64,000 nt of DNA from Bacteroidales bacterium (GCA_016342685.1 JAEINU010000009.1:62001-126000); one strand, 5' to 3'; shown: positions 26,060 through 36,047, numbered from the stretch's first letter. Program-made: numbers and translations. The notes: generated from the sequence alone by a model not told the origin.

Positions 26060-27097
26060 TTATTTTGATATTTCACCACTTATTGATTGATTTAACATTA
26101 ATTTTACCTCTTCTATTTTATTACACCTTCCAAGTAAACACATCATTTTAACTACTGCTGCTTCTGTTGTTATGTCATAACCACTTAAAACACCAATTTT
26201 TAAAAGAGCATTACCAGTTTCATATTTTGACATATCAACAGTACCTGCAGAGCATTGTGTAACATTTAAAATTATTTTTCCCTGCGCGATCGAATTTTCA
26301 AGTTCGTTTAAAAACCATTTTTCGGTAGGAGCGTTTCCTGCTCCATAGGTTTCCAAAATAATCGCTTTTGTATTTTCTATATTCAATATTGAATGTAAAA
26401 CTTTTTTATTTATTCCAGGAAATATTTTTAGTATTACAACATTCTCATCAAGTATTGTATGTATCTCTAATTCTTTTTTTGTTGTTGCATAATGAATTGC
26501 CCCATAATTAAACTTTAAATTAATACCTGCTACTGCAAGTTCGGGGTAATTAGGTGATTCGAATGCATTAAAATGTTCTGCATTATATTTTGTGGTACGA
26601 TTTCCTCGCATTAATTTATTCTCAAAATAAACACAGACTTCTGGAGCAAGAGGTTGTCCATTTTTTTCTGTAGCAGCAATCTCAACAGCCGATATCAAAT
26701 TTTCTTTGCCATCGGTACGCAAAGTTCCTATTGGAAGTTGAGAACCTGTGAATATGATAGGCTTATCTAAATTTTCGAGCATAAAACTTAATGCTGACGC
26801 GGAATAAGCCATTGTGTCTGTTCCATGCAAAACAACAAATCCATCATAGGATTTATAATTCTCTTTAATTAGTTCAGCTAATTTAACCCAAACGTTTAGA
26901 TTTAAATTAGAAGAGTCAATTAATGGAGAAAAAGAAAATGTTGAAAGATTAAATCCAAATCTTTTTAATTCAGGAACCTCCACTAAAATTTGATCAAAAT
27001 CAAAAGGCGCTAATGCACCAGTTTCAGGATTTTTTACCATCCCAATTGTTCCACCGGTATATATTATTAGTATTGATTTTGTTTTATCCTCTCTCAT
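26060..27097 (-). CDS. ansA: Type I L-asparaginase
   Basis: A 345-residue cytoplasmic amidohydrolase converting asparagine to aspartate and ammonia. First catalytic Thr in YTGGTIGMV; second in LHGTDTMAYSASALSFM; GSQLPIGTLRTDGKENL is also typical. No signal peptide, as expected for the AnsA (type I) form. It starts 4 bases after the TatD-family gene. Confidence 0.95.
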   Translation of the reverse strand: MREDKTKSILIIYTGGTIGMVKNPETGALAPFDFDQILVEVPELKRFGFNLSTFSFSPLIDSSNLNLNVWVKLAELIKENYKSYDGFVVLHGTDTMAYSASALSFMLENLDKPIIFTGSQLPIGTLRTDGKENLISAVEIAATEKNGQPLAPEVCVYFENKLMRGNRTTKYNAEHFNAFESPNYPELAVAGINLKFNYGAIHYATTKKELEIHTILDENVVILKIFPGINKKVLHSILNIENTKAIILETYGAGNAPTEKWFLNELENSIAQGKIILNVTQCSAGTVDMSKYETGNALLKIGVLSGYDITTEAAVVKMMCLLGRCNKIEEVKLMLNQSISGEISK

Positions 27098-27100
27098 CCC

Positions 27101-27868
27101 TTACAATCTAAATAGGCCTTTTGCGTTTTTAGTTGTGACCTGTGCAACTTCACTTACAGAGATTTTTTTTATTTCTGCTAATTTTTGAGCTATATATATT
27201 ATATAAGAACTTTCGTTTCGTTTTCCTCGTTTTGGAACAGGTGCCAAATATGGTGAATCTGTTTCTAAAACGATATGATTAATATCAATATTATTCACAA
27301 CTTTATCTAAACCTGAGTTTTTAAATGTTAAAATACCTCCTAAGCCAATCTTAAAGCCCCATTCTGTAATTCTTTTAGCTTGCTCTTCGTTTCCTGTAAA
27401 TGCATGAAAAACTCCTGTTAATTTATCATCAATAAGCTCTTCCATTATTTTAAAAATCTCGTTAAATGAATCTCGAGCATGAATTACAACCGGTAAATCA
27501 TATTTTTTAGCTAATGAAATCTGATATCGAAAAGCTATTTCTTGTTCTTTTATAAATGTCTTATCCCAGTACAAATCAATCCCGATCTCTCCAATCGCAT
27601 ACGCCTTATTATCAGCCAGAAAATTTTCAACAATCTTCAATTCGCTGTTAAAATCCTCTTTTACCGATGTAGGATGCAATCCAATCATGGGCAAACAATA
27701 CTCAGGATACTTTCTATTTAACTCTAACAAACCACTTATTGTTGTACTATCAACATTTGGAAATAGGAGCTTCTCAACGCCTTCTCTTTGTGCATTTAAT
27801 ACAACTTGATCCCTGTCTGAATCAAATTCTGGCAAATACAAATGTGTATGAGTATCTATAAATTGCAT
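27101..27868 (-). CDS. TatD-family metal-dependent DNase
   Basis: A 255-residue TIM-barrel hydrolase: metal ligands in FIDTHTHLYLPEF, IGEIGIDLYWDK, VIHARDSFNEI, GVFHAFTGN and LETDSPYLAP. Family members are deoxyribonucleases with quality-control roles. I use the ATG at 27868, which gives the standard MQFIDTHTH start; the frame extends 13 codons further. The stop is 3 bases before ansA, so both are co-transcribed. Confidence 0.92.
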   Translation of the reverse strand: MQFIDTHTHLYLPEFDSDRDQVVLNAQREGVEKLLFPNVDSTTISGLLELNRKYPEYCLPMIGLHPTSVKEDFNSELKIVENFLADNKAYAIGEIGIDLYWDKTFIKEQEIAFRYQISLAKKYDLPVVIHARDSFNEIFKIMEELIDDKLTGVFHAFTGNEEQAKRITEWGFKIGLGGILTFKNSGLDKVVNNIDINHIVLETDSPYLAPVPKRGKRNESSYIIYIAQKLAEIKKISVSEVAQVTTKNAKGLFRL

Positions 27869-27987
27869 AATAAATCTTAAACGCTGCAAACATAAAAAAA
27901 ATCTCAATTAATAAATATGCTTGGCACTTAAATATATATGTCATAAAACATTTATACTTTAAAGATTATGTTTTGTTCATTTACCCT

Positions 27988-28020
27988 AAAAAAAAGGTGA
28001 GACAATCTTGCCTCACCTTT
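27988..28020 (-). terminator. Intrinsic terminator of the first glutamate dehydrogenase gene
   Basis: AAAGGTGAG and its inverted copy (27993-28001 and 28012-28020) with a 10-base loop, and a run of T on the minus strand after it. It lies 22 bases after the stop of the 28043 gene. Confidence 0.8.
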
Positions 28021-28042
28021 ATAATATTTAAAATAAATGTTT

Positions 28043-29383
28043 TTACACGGCACCTTGAGCTAACATAGCCTCGGCTACTTTCACAAATCCACCAATATTT
28101 GCACCATTTACATAATTAATAAATCCTTCAGAATCTTTTCCATATTTTTCGCATGTTGCATGAATATCCTTCATTATTTGATGAAGTCTTTGATCAACTT
28201 CTTCTCGTGTCCAGCTTAAACGCAAGCTATTTTGCGACATTTCAAGACCTGAAACTGCAACACCACCAGCATTAGCTGCTTTCCCAGGACCATAAAGAAT
28301 TTTATTTTCAAGATAAACTTCAACAGCTTCAGGTACCGAAGGCATGTTTGCCCCTTCGGACACAACAAAACATCCATTAGAAACTAAAATCTTTGCTTCG
28401 TTTTCATCAACTTCATTTTGTGTAGCACATGGAAGAGCAACATCGCACTTTATTCCCCAAGGGCGTTTACCTTCATAATACTCACAACCATATTTATCTG
28501 CATATTCTTTTATTCGTCCACGTTTTATGTTTTTCAATTCCATAACATATGCTAATTTTTCTGCATCAATTCCATTTGGATCATGAATAAAACCTGCAGA
28601 ATCTGACATTGTAATAACTTTACCTCCAAGCTCAGTTACTTTTTCAGTTGCATACTGGGCAACATTTCCTGAGCCAGAAACCGTAACTGCCTTACCCTTA
28701 AAACTATCACCACGTGTTTTAAGCATTTCTTCAGCAAAATAAACTGCACCATAACCGGTAGCCTCTGGACGAATCACACTTCCTCCATATTGAATTCCTT
28801 TACCTGTAAGAACTCCAACAAATTCATTTCTAATACGCTTGTACTGTCCAAACATAAATCCTATTTCACGTCCACCGACTCCAATATCGCCAGCGGGGAC
28901 ATCTGTATTTGCACCAATATGCTTGCAAAGTTCTGTCATTAAACTTTGGCAAAAACGCATTACTTCGTTGTCCGACTTTCCTTTTGGATCAAAATCAGAG
29001 CCCCCTTTACCACCTCCCATAGGTAGTGTAGTTAAACTATTTTTCAATACCTGTTCGAAAGCTAAAAACTTAAGAATACTTAAGTTTACTGTTGGATGAA
29101 AACGCATTCCACCTTTATAAGGACCTATTGCACTATTCATTTCGATACGATACCCTTTATTGATTTGAATTTCGCCCTTATCATCTAACCAAGGAACTCT
29201 AAAAAGAATTACTCTTTCAGGTTCAGCAATTCTCTCAAGTACTTTTGCATGCTTATACTTAGGATTTTCTTCGATAAAAGGAATTAGAGATTCGGCTACT
29301 TCTTGCACTGCTTGATGAAATTCATTTTCATGTGCATTTTTAGCAATAACTTGAGCCATAAATTGTTCAACTCGTGGATCCAT
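28043..29383 (-). CDS. gdhA: Glutamate dehydrogenase, NADP(H)-type
   Basis: A 446-residue hexameric glutamate dehydrogenase linking 2-oxoglutarate, ammonia and glutamate. Catalytic Lys in PMGGGKGGSDFDPKG, catalytic Asp in DVPAGDIGVGGREIGF, nucleotide loop SGSGNVAQY. After the second strand of the cofactor fold it reads MSDSAGFI, the Ser-Asp-Ser pattern of NADP-specific E. coli GdhA. A tentative promoter (TATGTTTG) lies 46 bases upstream, and a terminator follows. It has a paralogue with a different cofactor motif at 30807. Confidence 0.93.
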   Translation of the reverse strand: MDPRVEQFMAQVIAKNAHENEFHQAVQEVAESLIPFIEENPKYKHAKVLERIAEPERVILFRVPWLDDKGEIQINKGYRIEMNSAIGPYKGGMRFHPTVNLSILKFLAFEQVLKNSLTTLPMGGGKGGSDFDPKGKSDNEVMRFCQSLMTELCKHIGANTDVPAGDIGVGGREIGFMFGQYKRIRNEFVGVLTGKGIQYGGSVIRPEATGYGAVYFAEEMLKTRGDSFKGKAVTVSGSGNVAQYATEKVTELGGKVITMSDSAGFIHDPNGIDAEKLAYVMELKNIKRGRIKEYADKYGCEYYEGKRPWGIKCDVALPCATQNEVDENEAKILVSNGCFVVSEGANMPSVPEAVEVYLENKILYGPGKAANAGGVAVSGLEMSQNSLRLSWTREEVDQRLHQIMKDIHATCEKYGKDSEGFINYVNGANIGGFVKVAEAMLAQGAV

Positions 29384-29428
29384 AATTTTTTTAGTTTTTA
29401 GTTTGTAATTTTATGGTTTATGTATAAA

Positions 29429-29436
29429 CAAACATA
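29429..29436 (-). promoter_or_regulatory. Possible -7 box of gdhA
   Basis: TATGTTTG on the minus strand fits TAnnTTTG. A TTTG at 29451-29454 could be the -33 box, but the spacing (14) is shorter than usual. Confidence 0.4.
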
Positions 29437-29602
29437 TGTAAAAAAAAAACCAAAGAAAATAGGCTCGAATTAAAAAATTTACTGTTAATAAATTAACACA
29501 ACAATCTACAATACTGCACTTTAGAAACAATGGAGGTTTTAAGAATCAAAAACAACATCACATGTTTAACAACAGTCCTGATTTTTATCATTTTTATATT
29601 CG

Positions 29603-30709
29603 TTAAATAAGCTGGTATATTTTACCTGGCAATGGTCTTACAAGCCCTTTAAACTCAAGACTGAGAAGAATTGGTGACGCTTTACTAGTTGGCATATTGG
29701 ACTTTACACAAATAAGATCAATAGACAAACCCTCTTTATTGGATAAAATATCAACAATACGTTTCTCTTCATTCGTTAAGTCAACAAATAAATTTCGCTG
29801 AACAACTTCTCTATTCTTCTCTTCGACATCCCATCCTAACAAATATTCGACATCCTCAATTGAGGTTAACATTGCAGCTTTGTTTGATTTTATAAGATTA
29901 TTACAACCGATAGAGCTTTCATCTGTTATGCGTCCGGGAACAGCAAAAACATCTCTATTGTATGAATTTGCAATATCAGCAGTTACCAAGGATCCTCCTT
30001 TACCTCCTGATTCAATTACAATTGTAGCATCGGCCAAACCTGCAATTATTCTGTTTCGCTTAACAAAGTTATTTTTATCGCGGATTGATTTGCTAGGAAA
30101 ATCAGTTACCAAAGCACCGTTACTTATAATATCTTTAGCAAGTTTTTTATGTGATGCCGGATAAATAATATCTAAACCATGCCCCAGAACTGCCACTGTT
30201 TGTAAGTTATTAGCCAAAGCTGCGCTATGTGCTGCTGCATCGATTCCATAGGCCAATCCACTTACTATTAAAGGGGCATGATTCCTTTCGGCAAACTTTT
30301 TTACCAACTCCTCGCAAAAACCAATTCCATTTAAAGTTGCCTTTCTAGTCCCAACAATGCTAATTACTTTTTTTGTATTAAAATTTGCAATCCCTTTTGT
30401 ATATATAAGGATTGGTGAATCATCACAATACTTCAATCGCTCGGGATATTCCTTATCTAAATAAAACGTAGTAGTTAAATTATTCTTTTGTATAAATGCA
30501 ACTTCCTCATCAGCTTTTAAAAGAGCATCTGTATTTGTAATTGAGTTAGCCAAAATCTGCCCTATGCTGGGAATCTTTAAAAGATTGCTCTTTGATTCTT
30601 TAAACACTCCTTCAAAGCTTCCTATGTGGGACACCAATTTTTTAGCAATTACATGACCAACCTTAGGAACCAGACTTAGAGCTATTTTGTATTTTAAATC
30701 TTCAGTCAT
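29603..30709 (-). CDS. dprA: DNA-processing protein A (competence RecA loader)
   Basis: A 368-residue protein with a Rossmann-like DprA core: VGTRKATLNGIGFCEELVKKF, SGLAYGIDAAAHSAAL, GHGLDIIYPASHKKLA and GKGGSLVTADIANSYNRDVFAVPGR. An N-terminal SAM-like and a C-terminal winged-helix domain (LLSLEFKGLVRPLPGKIYQL) flank it. It protects incoming single-stranded DNA and loads RecA during transformation. It lies between two glutamate dehydrogenase genes and has its own gaps on both sides. Confidence 0.95.
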   Translation of the reverse strand: MTEDLKYKIALSLVPKVGHVIAKKLVSHIGSFEGVFKESKSNLLKIPSIGQILANSITNTDALLKADEEVAFIQKNNLTTTFYLDKEYPERLKYCDDSPILIYTKGIANFNTKKVISIVGTRKATLNGIGFCEELVKKFAERNHAPLIVSGLAYGIDAAAHSAALANNLQTVAVLGHGLDIIYPASHKKLAKDIISNGALVTDFPSKSIRDKNNFVKRNRIIAGLADATIVIESGGKGGSLVTADIANSYNRDVFAVPGRITDESSIGCNNLIKSNKAAMLTSIEDVEYLLGWDVEEKNREVVQRNLFVDLTNEEKRIVDILSNKEGLSIDLICVKSNMPTSKASPILLSLEFKGLVRPLPGKIYQLI

Positions 30710-30748
30710 TTTTCAAATTTTCACATGAAATTAGCTAAAAATTTATCA

Positions 30749-30781
30749 CAAAAAAAGAGAGCACCTTAAAAAGATGCCCTC
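30749..30781 (-). terminator. Intrinsic terminator of the second glutamate dehydrogenase gene
   Basis: GAGAGCACCTT (30757-30767) pairs with AAGATGCCCTC (30771-30781) with two G-U wobbles; the minus strand continues with seven T residues. Confidence 0.75.
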
Positions 30782-30806
30782 TAATTACAAACTAAAACTA
30801 ATATTT

Positions 30807-32141
30807 TTAGATCACACCTTGATCCATCATTGCATTAGCTACTTTTAAGAAACCAGCAATGTTTGCTCCTTTTACGTAATCTACATGTCCGTCGTTAGTG
30901 CCATACTTAACACAAGCTTCATGAATGTTAATCATAATTTGATCTAACTTTTCATTAACTTCTTCAGCTCCCCAATTTAATTTCATTGAGTTTTGTGACA
31001 TTTCAAGACCAGAAACAGCAACACCACCTGCATTAACTGCTTTACCAGGACCAAAAGGAATTTTAGTTGAATGAAATGCTTCAACAGCTTCAGGAGTACA
31101 ACCCATATTAGAAACTTCAGCTACAAACTGAACGCCATTAGCGATTAACTGTTTAGCATCGTCACCATTTAACTCATTTTGAGTAGCACAAGGCATAGCG
31201 ATATCACATTTTACTTCCCAAGGTTTTTTACCTGCGAAGAATTTAGCACCTTTAAATTTATCAGCATATGGAGCAACAACATCGTTGTTAGAAGCTCTTA
31301 ATTCTAATAAATAATCAATTTTTTCACCAGAAATACCAGCTTCATCATATACATAACCATCAGGTCCAGAAACAGTAACAATTTTTGCTCCTAATTCAAC
31401 TGCTTTAAGTGCAGCTCCCCAAGTTACGTTACCAAAACCAGAAAGAGTAACTATCTTTCCTTTGAAAGTGTCATTTTTAACAGCTAACATTTCACGAGTA
31501 AAATATACTCCACCAAAACCTGTTGCTTCTGGACGAACTAAACTTCCACCCCAATTACGACCTTTTCCGGTTAATACACCTGTATTTTCTCTAGCTAATT
31601 TTCTGTACATTCCATATAAGAATCCGATCTCACGACCACCTACTCCGATATCACCTGCTGGCACATCAGTTTCTGGGCCTATTAGTCTCCATAATTCCAT
31701 CATGAAACCTTGGCAAAAACGCATTACCTCTGCATCAGATTTTCCTTTAGGATTGAAATCAGAACCACCTTTACCACCACCCATAGGTAGAGTTGTTAAT
31801 GAGTTCTTAAAGATTTGTTCGAAACCTAAGAATTTAAGAATACTTAAATTTACACTTGGGTGAAAACGTAAACCACCTTTGTAAGGTCCGATAGCGTTGT
31901 TGAACTGTACTCGGTAACCTAAGTTAACGTTTACTTTTCCATCATCACCTACCCAAGGCACTTTGAATGTTAAAATTCTGTCTGGCTCAACTATTCTTTC
32001 AATAATTCCAGCGCTTTCGAATTGAGGATTTTGGTTATAAATCTCTTCAATTGATTCTAAAACTTCTCTTACAGCTTGCAAGTATTCACCCTCACCAGGA
32101 TGTTTTTGCTCTAACTGAATCATTAATTTATCTACGTTCAT
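30807..32141 (-). CDS. Glutamate dehydrogenase, NAD(H)-type paralogue
   Basis: A 444-residue glutamate dehydrogenase paralogous to the gene at 28043. Catalytic Lys in PMGGGKGGSDFNPKG and catalytic Asp in DVPAGDIGVGGREIGF are present. The cofactor region reads SGFGNVTWGA and VTVSGPDGYVYD; that SGPDG pattern is the one of NAD-specific clostridial GDH, against the SDS of its paralogue. So this copy is likely catabolic and the other anabolic. C-terminal sequence FVAEVSNMGCTPEAVE also differs. It has its own terminator and faces a long AT-rich gap upstream. Confidence 0.92.
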   Translation of the reverse strand: MNVDKLMIQLEQKHPGEGEYLQAVREVLESIEEIYNQNPQFESAGIIERIVEPDRILTFKVPWVGDDGKVNVNLGYRVQFNNAIGPYKGGLRFHPSVNLSILKFLGFEQIFKNSLTTLPMGGGKGGSDFNPKGKSDAEVMRFCQGFMMELWRLIGPETDVPAGDIGVGGREIGFLYGMYRKLARENTGVLTGKGRNWGGSLVRPEATGFGGVYFTREMLAVKNDTFKGKIVTLSGFGNVTWGAALKAVELGAKIVTVSGPDGYVYDEAGISGEKIDYLLELRASNNDVVAPYADKFKGAKFFAGKKPWEVKCDIAMPCATQNELNGDDAKQLIANGVQFVAEVSNMGCTPEAVEAFHSTKIPFGPGKAVNAGGVAVSGLEMSQNSMKLNWGAEEVNEKLDQIMINIHEACVKYGTNDGHVDYVKGANIAGFLKVANAMMDQGVI

Positions 32142-32335
32142 TTTTTATATAGTTTAATGTGAACACTTAACTTGTTTATTGAACAATTTTTAAAATAATG
32201 GGTCAAATGTATATTTTAATATTCAAAAAATCCAAAATTAACTCATAAGATTATTATGATATTAAACACATTTTTAAAATCAGCTTAAACAAAACATTTA
32301 GGTAAAAAAACAATTATTCTATGAAGTAGTTTAAA

Positions 32336-32824
32336 TCAGGTTAAAACTTTTGAATCTTGAGTATTAAGTGACATCTTGAGTATCTTTATATATTTACTTT
32401 CTACGGCAGAAATGCTTATTGCAGGATAAGGAATTTTACCTTTATTCGTTTCAACAAACAGGATTAATTCCTGTTTTAAACCAAACAAACTTTTTCGAAT
32501 CTCAAAGCCTCTAAAATTTCCTTTTTTAATAACAATTGATTTCTTAGTATTATCGAATGGTCGTAACGAGACAAATCTAAATATGAACTCATCGCCCTCA
32601 TCGTTATACGAGAAAAAATTAAAATTCATCAAATAAGCATAAATTACATAACTTAAATAAACTGCACTAATCAATATAACATAAATTATTTTGTTATATC
32701 CTAAAACCGGTTTATCAAACCACCCCGAAAAAAATATAATTCCCATAGATACTGCACAAGATATAAATGCAATGTATCTTCTCATATTTAACTTTATAAG
32801 CTTTTGTCTATTATCGAAATACAT
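32336..32824 (-). CDS. Membrane protein, PH-like domain, function unknown
   Basis: About 162 residues from the ATG at 32824; the longer frame to 32941 adds a poor hydrophobic stretch and would run into the aroB upstream region. Two membrane helices (YIAFISCAVSMGIIFFSG and IIYVILISAVYLSYVIYAYLM) are followed by a soluble tail (FRFVSLRPFDNTKKSIVIKKGNFRGFEIRKSLFGLKQELILFVETNKGK) that has the strand pattern of a PH-like domain. Divergent from aroB. No family name is supported. Confidence 0.65.
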   Translation of the reverse strand: MYFDNRQKLIKLNMRRYIAFISCAVSMGIIFFSGWFDKPVLGYNKIIYVILISAVYLSYVIYAYLMNFNFFSYNDEGDEFIFRFVSLRPFDNTKKSIVIKKGNFRGFEIRKSLFGLKQELILFVETNKGKIPYPAISISAVESKYIKILKMSLNTQDSKVLT

Positions 32825-32960
32825 AGGTCTATAGTTTAATAACAAAGATAAGGAAGTTTCCTTTTTAAGAACAACTATTACAGATAGATTTAAACGTATT
32901 GGAGGTATTAACACAAAATAAATTAGTAATTTTAAACTCAAATTTTCAAGACTTTACAAA

Positions 32961-34025
32961 ATGAAAATCAATACTGCATATTCTTCAATATTTATAACCA
33001 CTGAGATTCAAACAATACTTTCAGATATATCTAAGAATATTGGAAATAATAAAGTGTTTATATTGGTAGATGAAAACACAAGAAAACATTGCTTACCCAA
33101 AATAAATAATTATGAGTTAATATCTAATGCAGAAATAATTGAAATAAGAAGTGGTGAAAAGAATAAATCAATAGAGACAGTAATAAATCTTTGGCAACTA
33201 TTCAAAGAAAAGGGGGCAAACAGGTCATCTTTATTAATTAATTTAGGGGGAGGAATAATTTGTGATTTAGGAGGATTTGCTGCCTCGACTTTTAAAAGAG
33301 GAATGCGTTTTTTAAATATCCCAACAACTCTTTTATCACAAGTTGATGCATCGGTCGGCGGTAAAACAGGATTGAATTTTGGTGGATTGAAAAATGAAAT
33401 TGGTGTATTTAGTCATCCAGAAAGTGTAATAATTGATAGTTCATTCATTCGTAGCTTAGACAAAAGGAATATTCTATCGGGGTGGGCAGAAATGATCAAA
33501 CACGCTCTTATTTTTGACGAAAAAGATTGGACTAATCTTTCTTCACAAAACATTAATCAAATTGGGTTTAAAGAATTGAATCAACTAATTGCCAGATCGG
33601 TTAATATTAAAAAGCATTTCGTAGAGAAAGATCCTAAAGAAAAAAACATCCGAAAGGCATTAAATTTTGGTCACACAATCGGACATGCCTTCGAGAGTCT
33701 GCTTATGAACTCTACAGAAAATATTTTTCATGGAGAAGCAGTAGCACACGGAATGATTTGTGAGCTGTATTTATCAAACAGAATTTGCAAATTCCCAATA
33801 GAACACATTAATGATATTGCAGCATATTTACTCTCAACATATCCGAAGCTAAAAATTAACACTTCTGAGTTTGATGAAATATTTGATCTTATAGGTCATG
33901 ACAAAAAAAATTCTGAAGAACAATTAAATTTTACTTTGCTGGAAGATTTTGGAAAAATTAAAATCAACCAGAACTGTGATAAAAAACTTATAATTGAAGC
34001 CTTAAACTGGTATAGAAAATTATAA
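32961..34025 (+). CDS. aroB: 3-dehydroquinate synthase
   Basis: A 354-residue shikimate-pathway enzyme (NAD- and Zn-dependent). NAD-binding INLGGGIICDLGGFAASTFKRGM, DASVGGKTGLNFGGLKNEIG, and metal-binding His residues in LNFGHTIGHAFESL and GEAVAHGMICEL are present. It precedes aroA by one base, so the two steps are co-translated. Confidence 0.96.
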   Translation: MKINTAYSSIFITTEIQTILSDISKNIGNNKVFILVDENTRKHCLPKINNYELISNAEIIEIRSGEKNKSIETVINLWQLFKEKGANRSSLLINLGGGIICDLGGFAASTFKRGMRFLNIPTTLLSQVDASVGGKTGLNFGGLKNEIGVFSHPESVIIDSSFIRSLDKRNILSGWAEMIKHALIFDEKDWTNLSSQNINQIGFKELNQLIARSVNIKKHFVEKDPKEKNIRKALNFGHTIGHAFESLLMNSTENIFHGEAVAHGMICELYLSNRICKFPIEHINDIAAYLLSTYPKLKINTSEFDEIFDLIGHDKKNSEEQLNFTLLEDFGKIKINQNCDKKLIIEALNWYRKL

Positions 34026-34026
34026 T

Positions 34027-35253
34027 ATGAAGATTAAAATTTCATCTCCAAATAAAGAAATTAGTAGTTTTATATCTTTACCTGCATCAAAAAGCATATC
34101 GAATAGAATGCTTATAATTCGGGCTTTATGTGATGAAAGAATTCGCCTTAAAAATATCTCGACAAGTAGAGATAGTGAAGTTTTAATTGATGCTTTTAAA
34201 AACTTAAGTAACGCTACTATTGACATTGGAGCAACAGGAACGGCAATGAGATTCTTAACTGCTTTTCTTTCAATTAAATCAGGTGATAGAGTTCTAACTG
34301 GCAGCAAAAGAATGAAACAGCGACCAATTCATGAACTTGTCAATATTCTTAAAGAGCTTGGTGCACAAATTGAATACACAGACAAAGAAGGTTATCCCCC
34401 AATAAAAATTACAGGAACTACACTTACTGCTAAACCAATTAGTATAAAAGGAAATATAAGCAGTCAATATATTAGTTCATTACTAATGATTGCTCCTTAT
34501 TTAGATAATGATCTTGATATTCAAATAACAGATAAAATTCTTTCTAGGGATTACATTTGGATGACCGTTAAATTAATGCAGCAATTTGGTATTGATATTG
34601 AATGGTATAAAAACATTATTAAGGTAAAATCTGGCAAGTACAAAGGCGGAGAAATAATTGTTGAATCTGATTGGTCGTCGGCATCGTATTGGTTTGAAAT
34701 TATTTCTTTAAGCAAGACATCAATGGTTGAATTAACTGGATTAAAACCAAACAGCTTACAAGGAGATTCTATTCTTACGGAACTTTACAAAACAATTGGT
34801 GTTGATTCTGCTTTTACAAATTTTGGCATTCGTATTAAAAATATTCCTACAACTTGCGCCTATTTTGAATATGATTTTACTAATTGTCCTGATTTAGCTC
34901 AAACACTGGCAGCTACTTTAGTAGCAAAACAAATTCCTTTTAAATTAACCGGATTGGATAATCTTTCGATAAAAGAAACTGACAGAATACTGGCACTTAT
35001 TACTGAATTTGAAAAAGTAGGAATTCATTTAAATTCAGAATCGAATTGCAGTCTGGAATGGAATGGAAATGAATCAATTGTTGTTCCTGAGAATCATATT
35101 GTAGAAACTTACAAAGATCACAGAATGGCTTTAGCCTTTGCTCCACTTTCGATAGTCACAAAGGAATTAGTAATTAGTAATCCTGACGTTGTTGTAAAAA
35201 GTTATCCTAAATATTGGGGTGATTTAAAAAGCGTAGGATTTAATATTAAATAA
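34027..35253 (+). CDS. aroA: 5-enolpyruvylshikimate-3-phosphate synthase
   Basis: A 408-residue enzyme condensing shikimate-3-phosphate with PEP. Substrate-binding LPASKSISNRML (residues about 18-29), IGATGTAMRFLTAF, and DHRMALAFAPL near the C-terminus are in place, with the KETDRILAL catalytic segment before it. Co-transcribed with aroB. The region after it holds a hairpin (35251-35281) that better serves the convergent gene. Confidence 0.96.
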   Translation: MKIKISSPNKEISSFISLPASKSISNRMLIIRALCDERIRLKNISTSRDSEVLIDAFKNLSNATIDIGATGTAMRFLTAFLSIKSGDRVLTGSKRMKQRPIHELVNILKELGAQIEYTDKEGYPPIKITGTTLTAKPISIKGNISSQYISSLLMIAPYLDNDLDIQITDKILSRDYIWMTVKLMQQFGIDIEWYKNIIKVKSGKYKGGEIIVESDWSSASYWFEIISLSKTSMVELTGLKPNSLQGDSILTELYKTIGVDSAFTNFGIRIKNIPTTCAYFEYDFTNCPDLAQTLAATLVAKQIPFKLTGLDNLSIKETDRILALITEFEKVGIHLNSESNCSLEWNGNESIVVPENHIVETYKDHRMALAFAPLSIVTKELVISNPDVVVKSYPKYWGDLKSVGFNIK

Positions 35254-35281
35254 AAAAGCCCGACAATACTTTTGTCAGGCT
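35251..35281 (-). terminator. Terminator between aroA and the SH3 lipoprotein gene
   Basis: On the minus strand AGCCTGACAA, a 5-base loop and TTGTCGGGCT (one G-U pair) are followed by TTTTTTA. It ends the lipoprotein gene; on the plus strand the stem has a C-A mismatch and weak T tail. Confidence 0.7.
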
Positions 35282-35303
35282 ATATAAATGTCTAAGATTT
35301 TTT

Positions 35304-36047
35304 CTATTCTTCAACAACTTCAGCTGTTTCAGTATCTTCAGAATTCTCTTCCATTACTGCCTCTCCAACAACTTCCTCAACAACAACCTCTTCTTCAATA
35401 ATTTGAGACCTTATATACTCGTTAAAAACCGAATTCTTGTACGGTAAATTCTCTAGAAACTCTTCTATTTTCTCAGGAATAATTTCACCATTTTTCATTA
35501 ATTGCTTCGATGCCAAAATTGCTACAGCAACATCTTCTTTGTTTTCTGTTACAACTTCCTTCTTGATCCAACCTTTAATCTTTTTTTCTTGACCAATAAC
35601 TTTGATCCAATCTTCTTTAACTTCTTCAATCGCAAGGATATTCATTTCCTTAAATTCCTTCTTAGTTAAAGTTAAAAGATCAGGTCTTTCATAAACTGGA
35701 ACACCTTTTTTAATAGCTGCAATTTTACCATCAATAACTAGCCCATAACTTCTTGCCCATGCAATTTTACCATCAGACAATTCAATTTTAATATACTCAT
35801 TATTTCTATCCGTGCTATCAATTGCAGTTTCTCCAAGGAAAAATAAGGTTTCTCCTAAACTTATCTTGGAAATCCATTTCCCATCTTTTGAAGGAGCTTC
35901 TCTTACCGGAACACCATCCCAAATACAAACTGTCTGCTGTTTTTCAAAATTCCTGCTCACTTTAGCCGTTTGATTTTCATCTGTACTTCCGGTACATGAA
36001 ATTAAAAAAGAAGCAAAAATTAATAATAGGTAGTTAATTTTTTTCAT
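35304..36047 (-). CDS. SH3-domain lipoprotein
   Basis: A 247-residue lipoprotein: signal peptide with lipobox ISC, a basic tail, then two SH3b-like segments (VPVREAPSKDGKWISKISLGETL and GVPVYERPDLLTL.. GWIKKE) and a strongly acidic C-terminus (IIEEEVVVEEVVGEAVMEENSEDTE). Bacterial SH3b domains often bind peptidoglycan. It would sit in the envelope. The acidic tail is long and low-complexity. It stands alone, with terminators on both flanks. Confidence 0.8.
   Translation of the reverse strand: MKKINYLLLIFASFLISCTGSTDENQTAKVSRNFEKQQTVCIWDGVPVREAPSKDGKWISKISLGETLFFLGETAIDSTDRNNEYIKIELSDGKIAWARSYGLVIDGKIAAIKKGVPVYERPDLLTLTKKEFKEMNILAIEEVKEDWIKVIGQEKKIKGWIKKEVVTENKEDVAVAILASKQLMKNGEIIPEKIEEFLENLPYKNSVFNEYIRSQIIEEEVVVEEVVGEAVMEENSEDTETAEVVEE

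Noticed and set aside
31462-31863. 133-codon plus-strand frame inside a glutamate dehydrogenase gene
   Set aside because: It is a reverse-frame shadow of the strongly conserved 30807-32141 gene; a twin shadow (28839-29099) lies in the paralogue at the same place.
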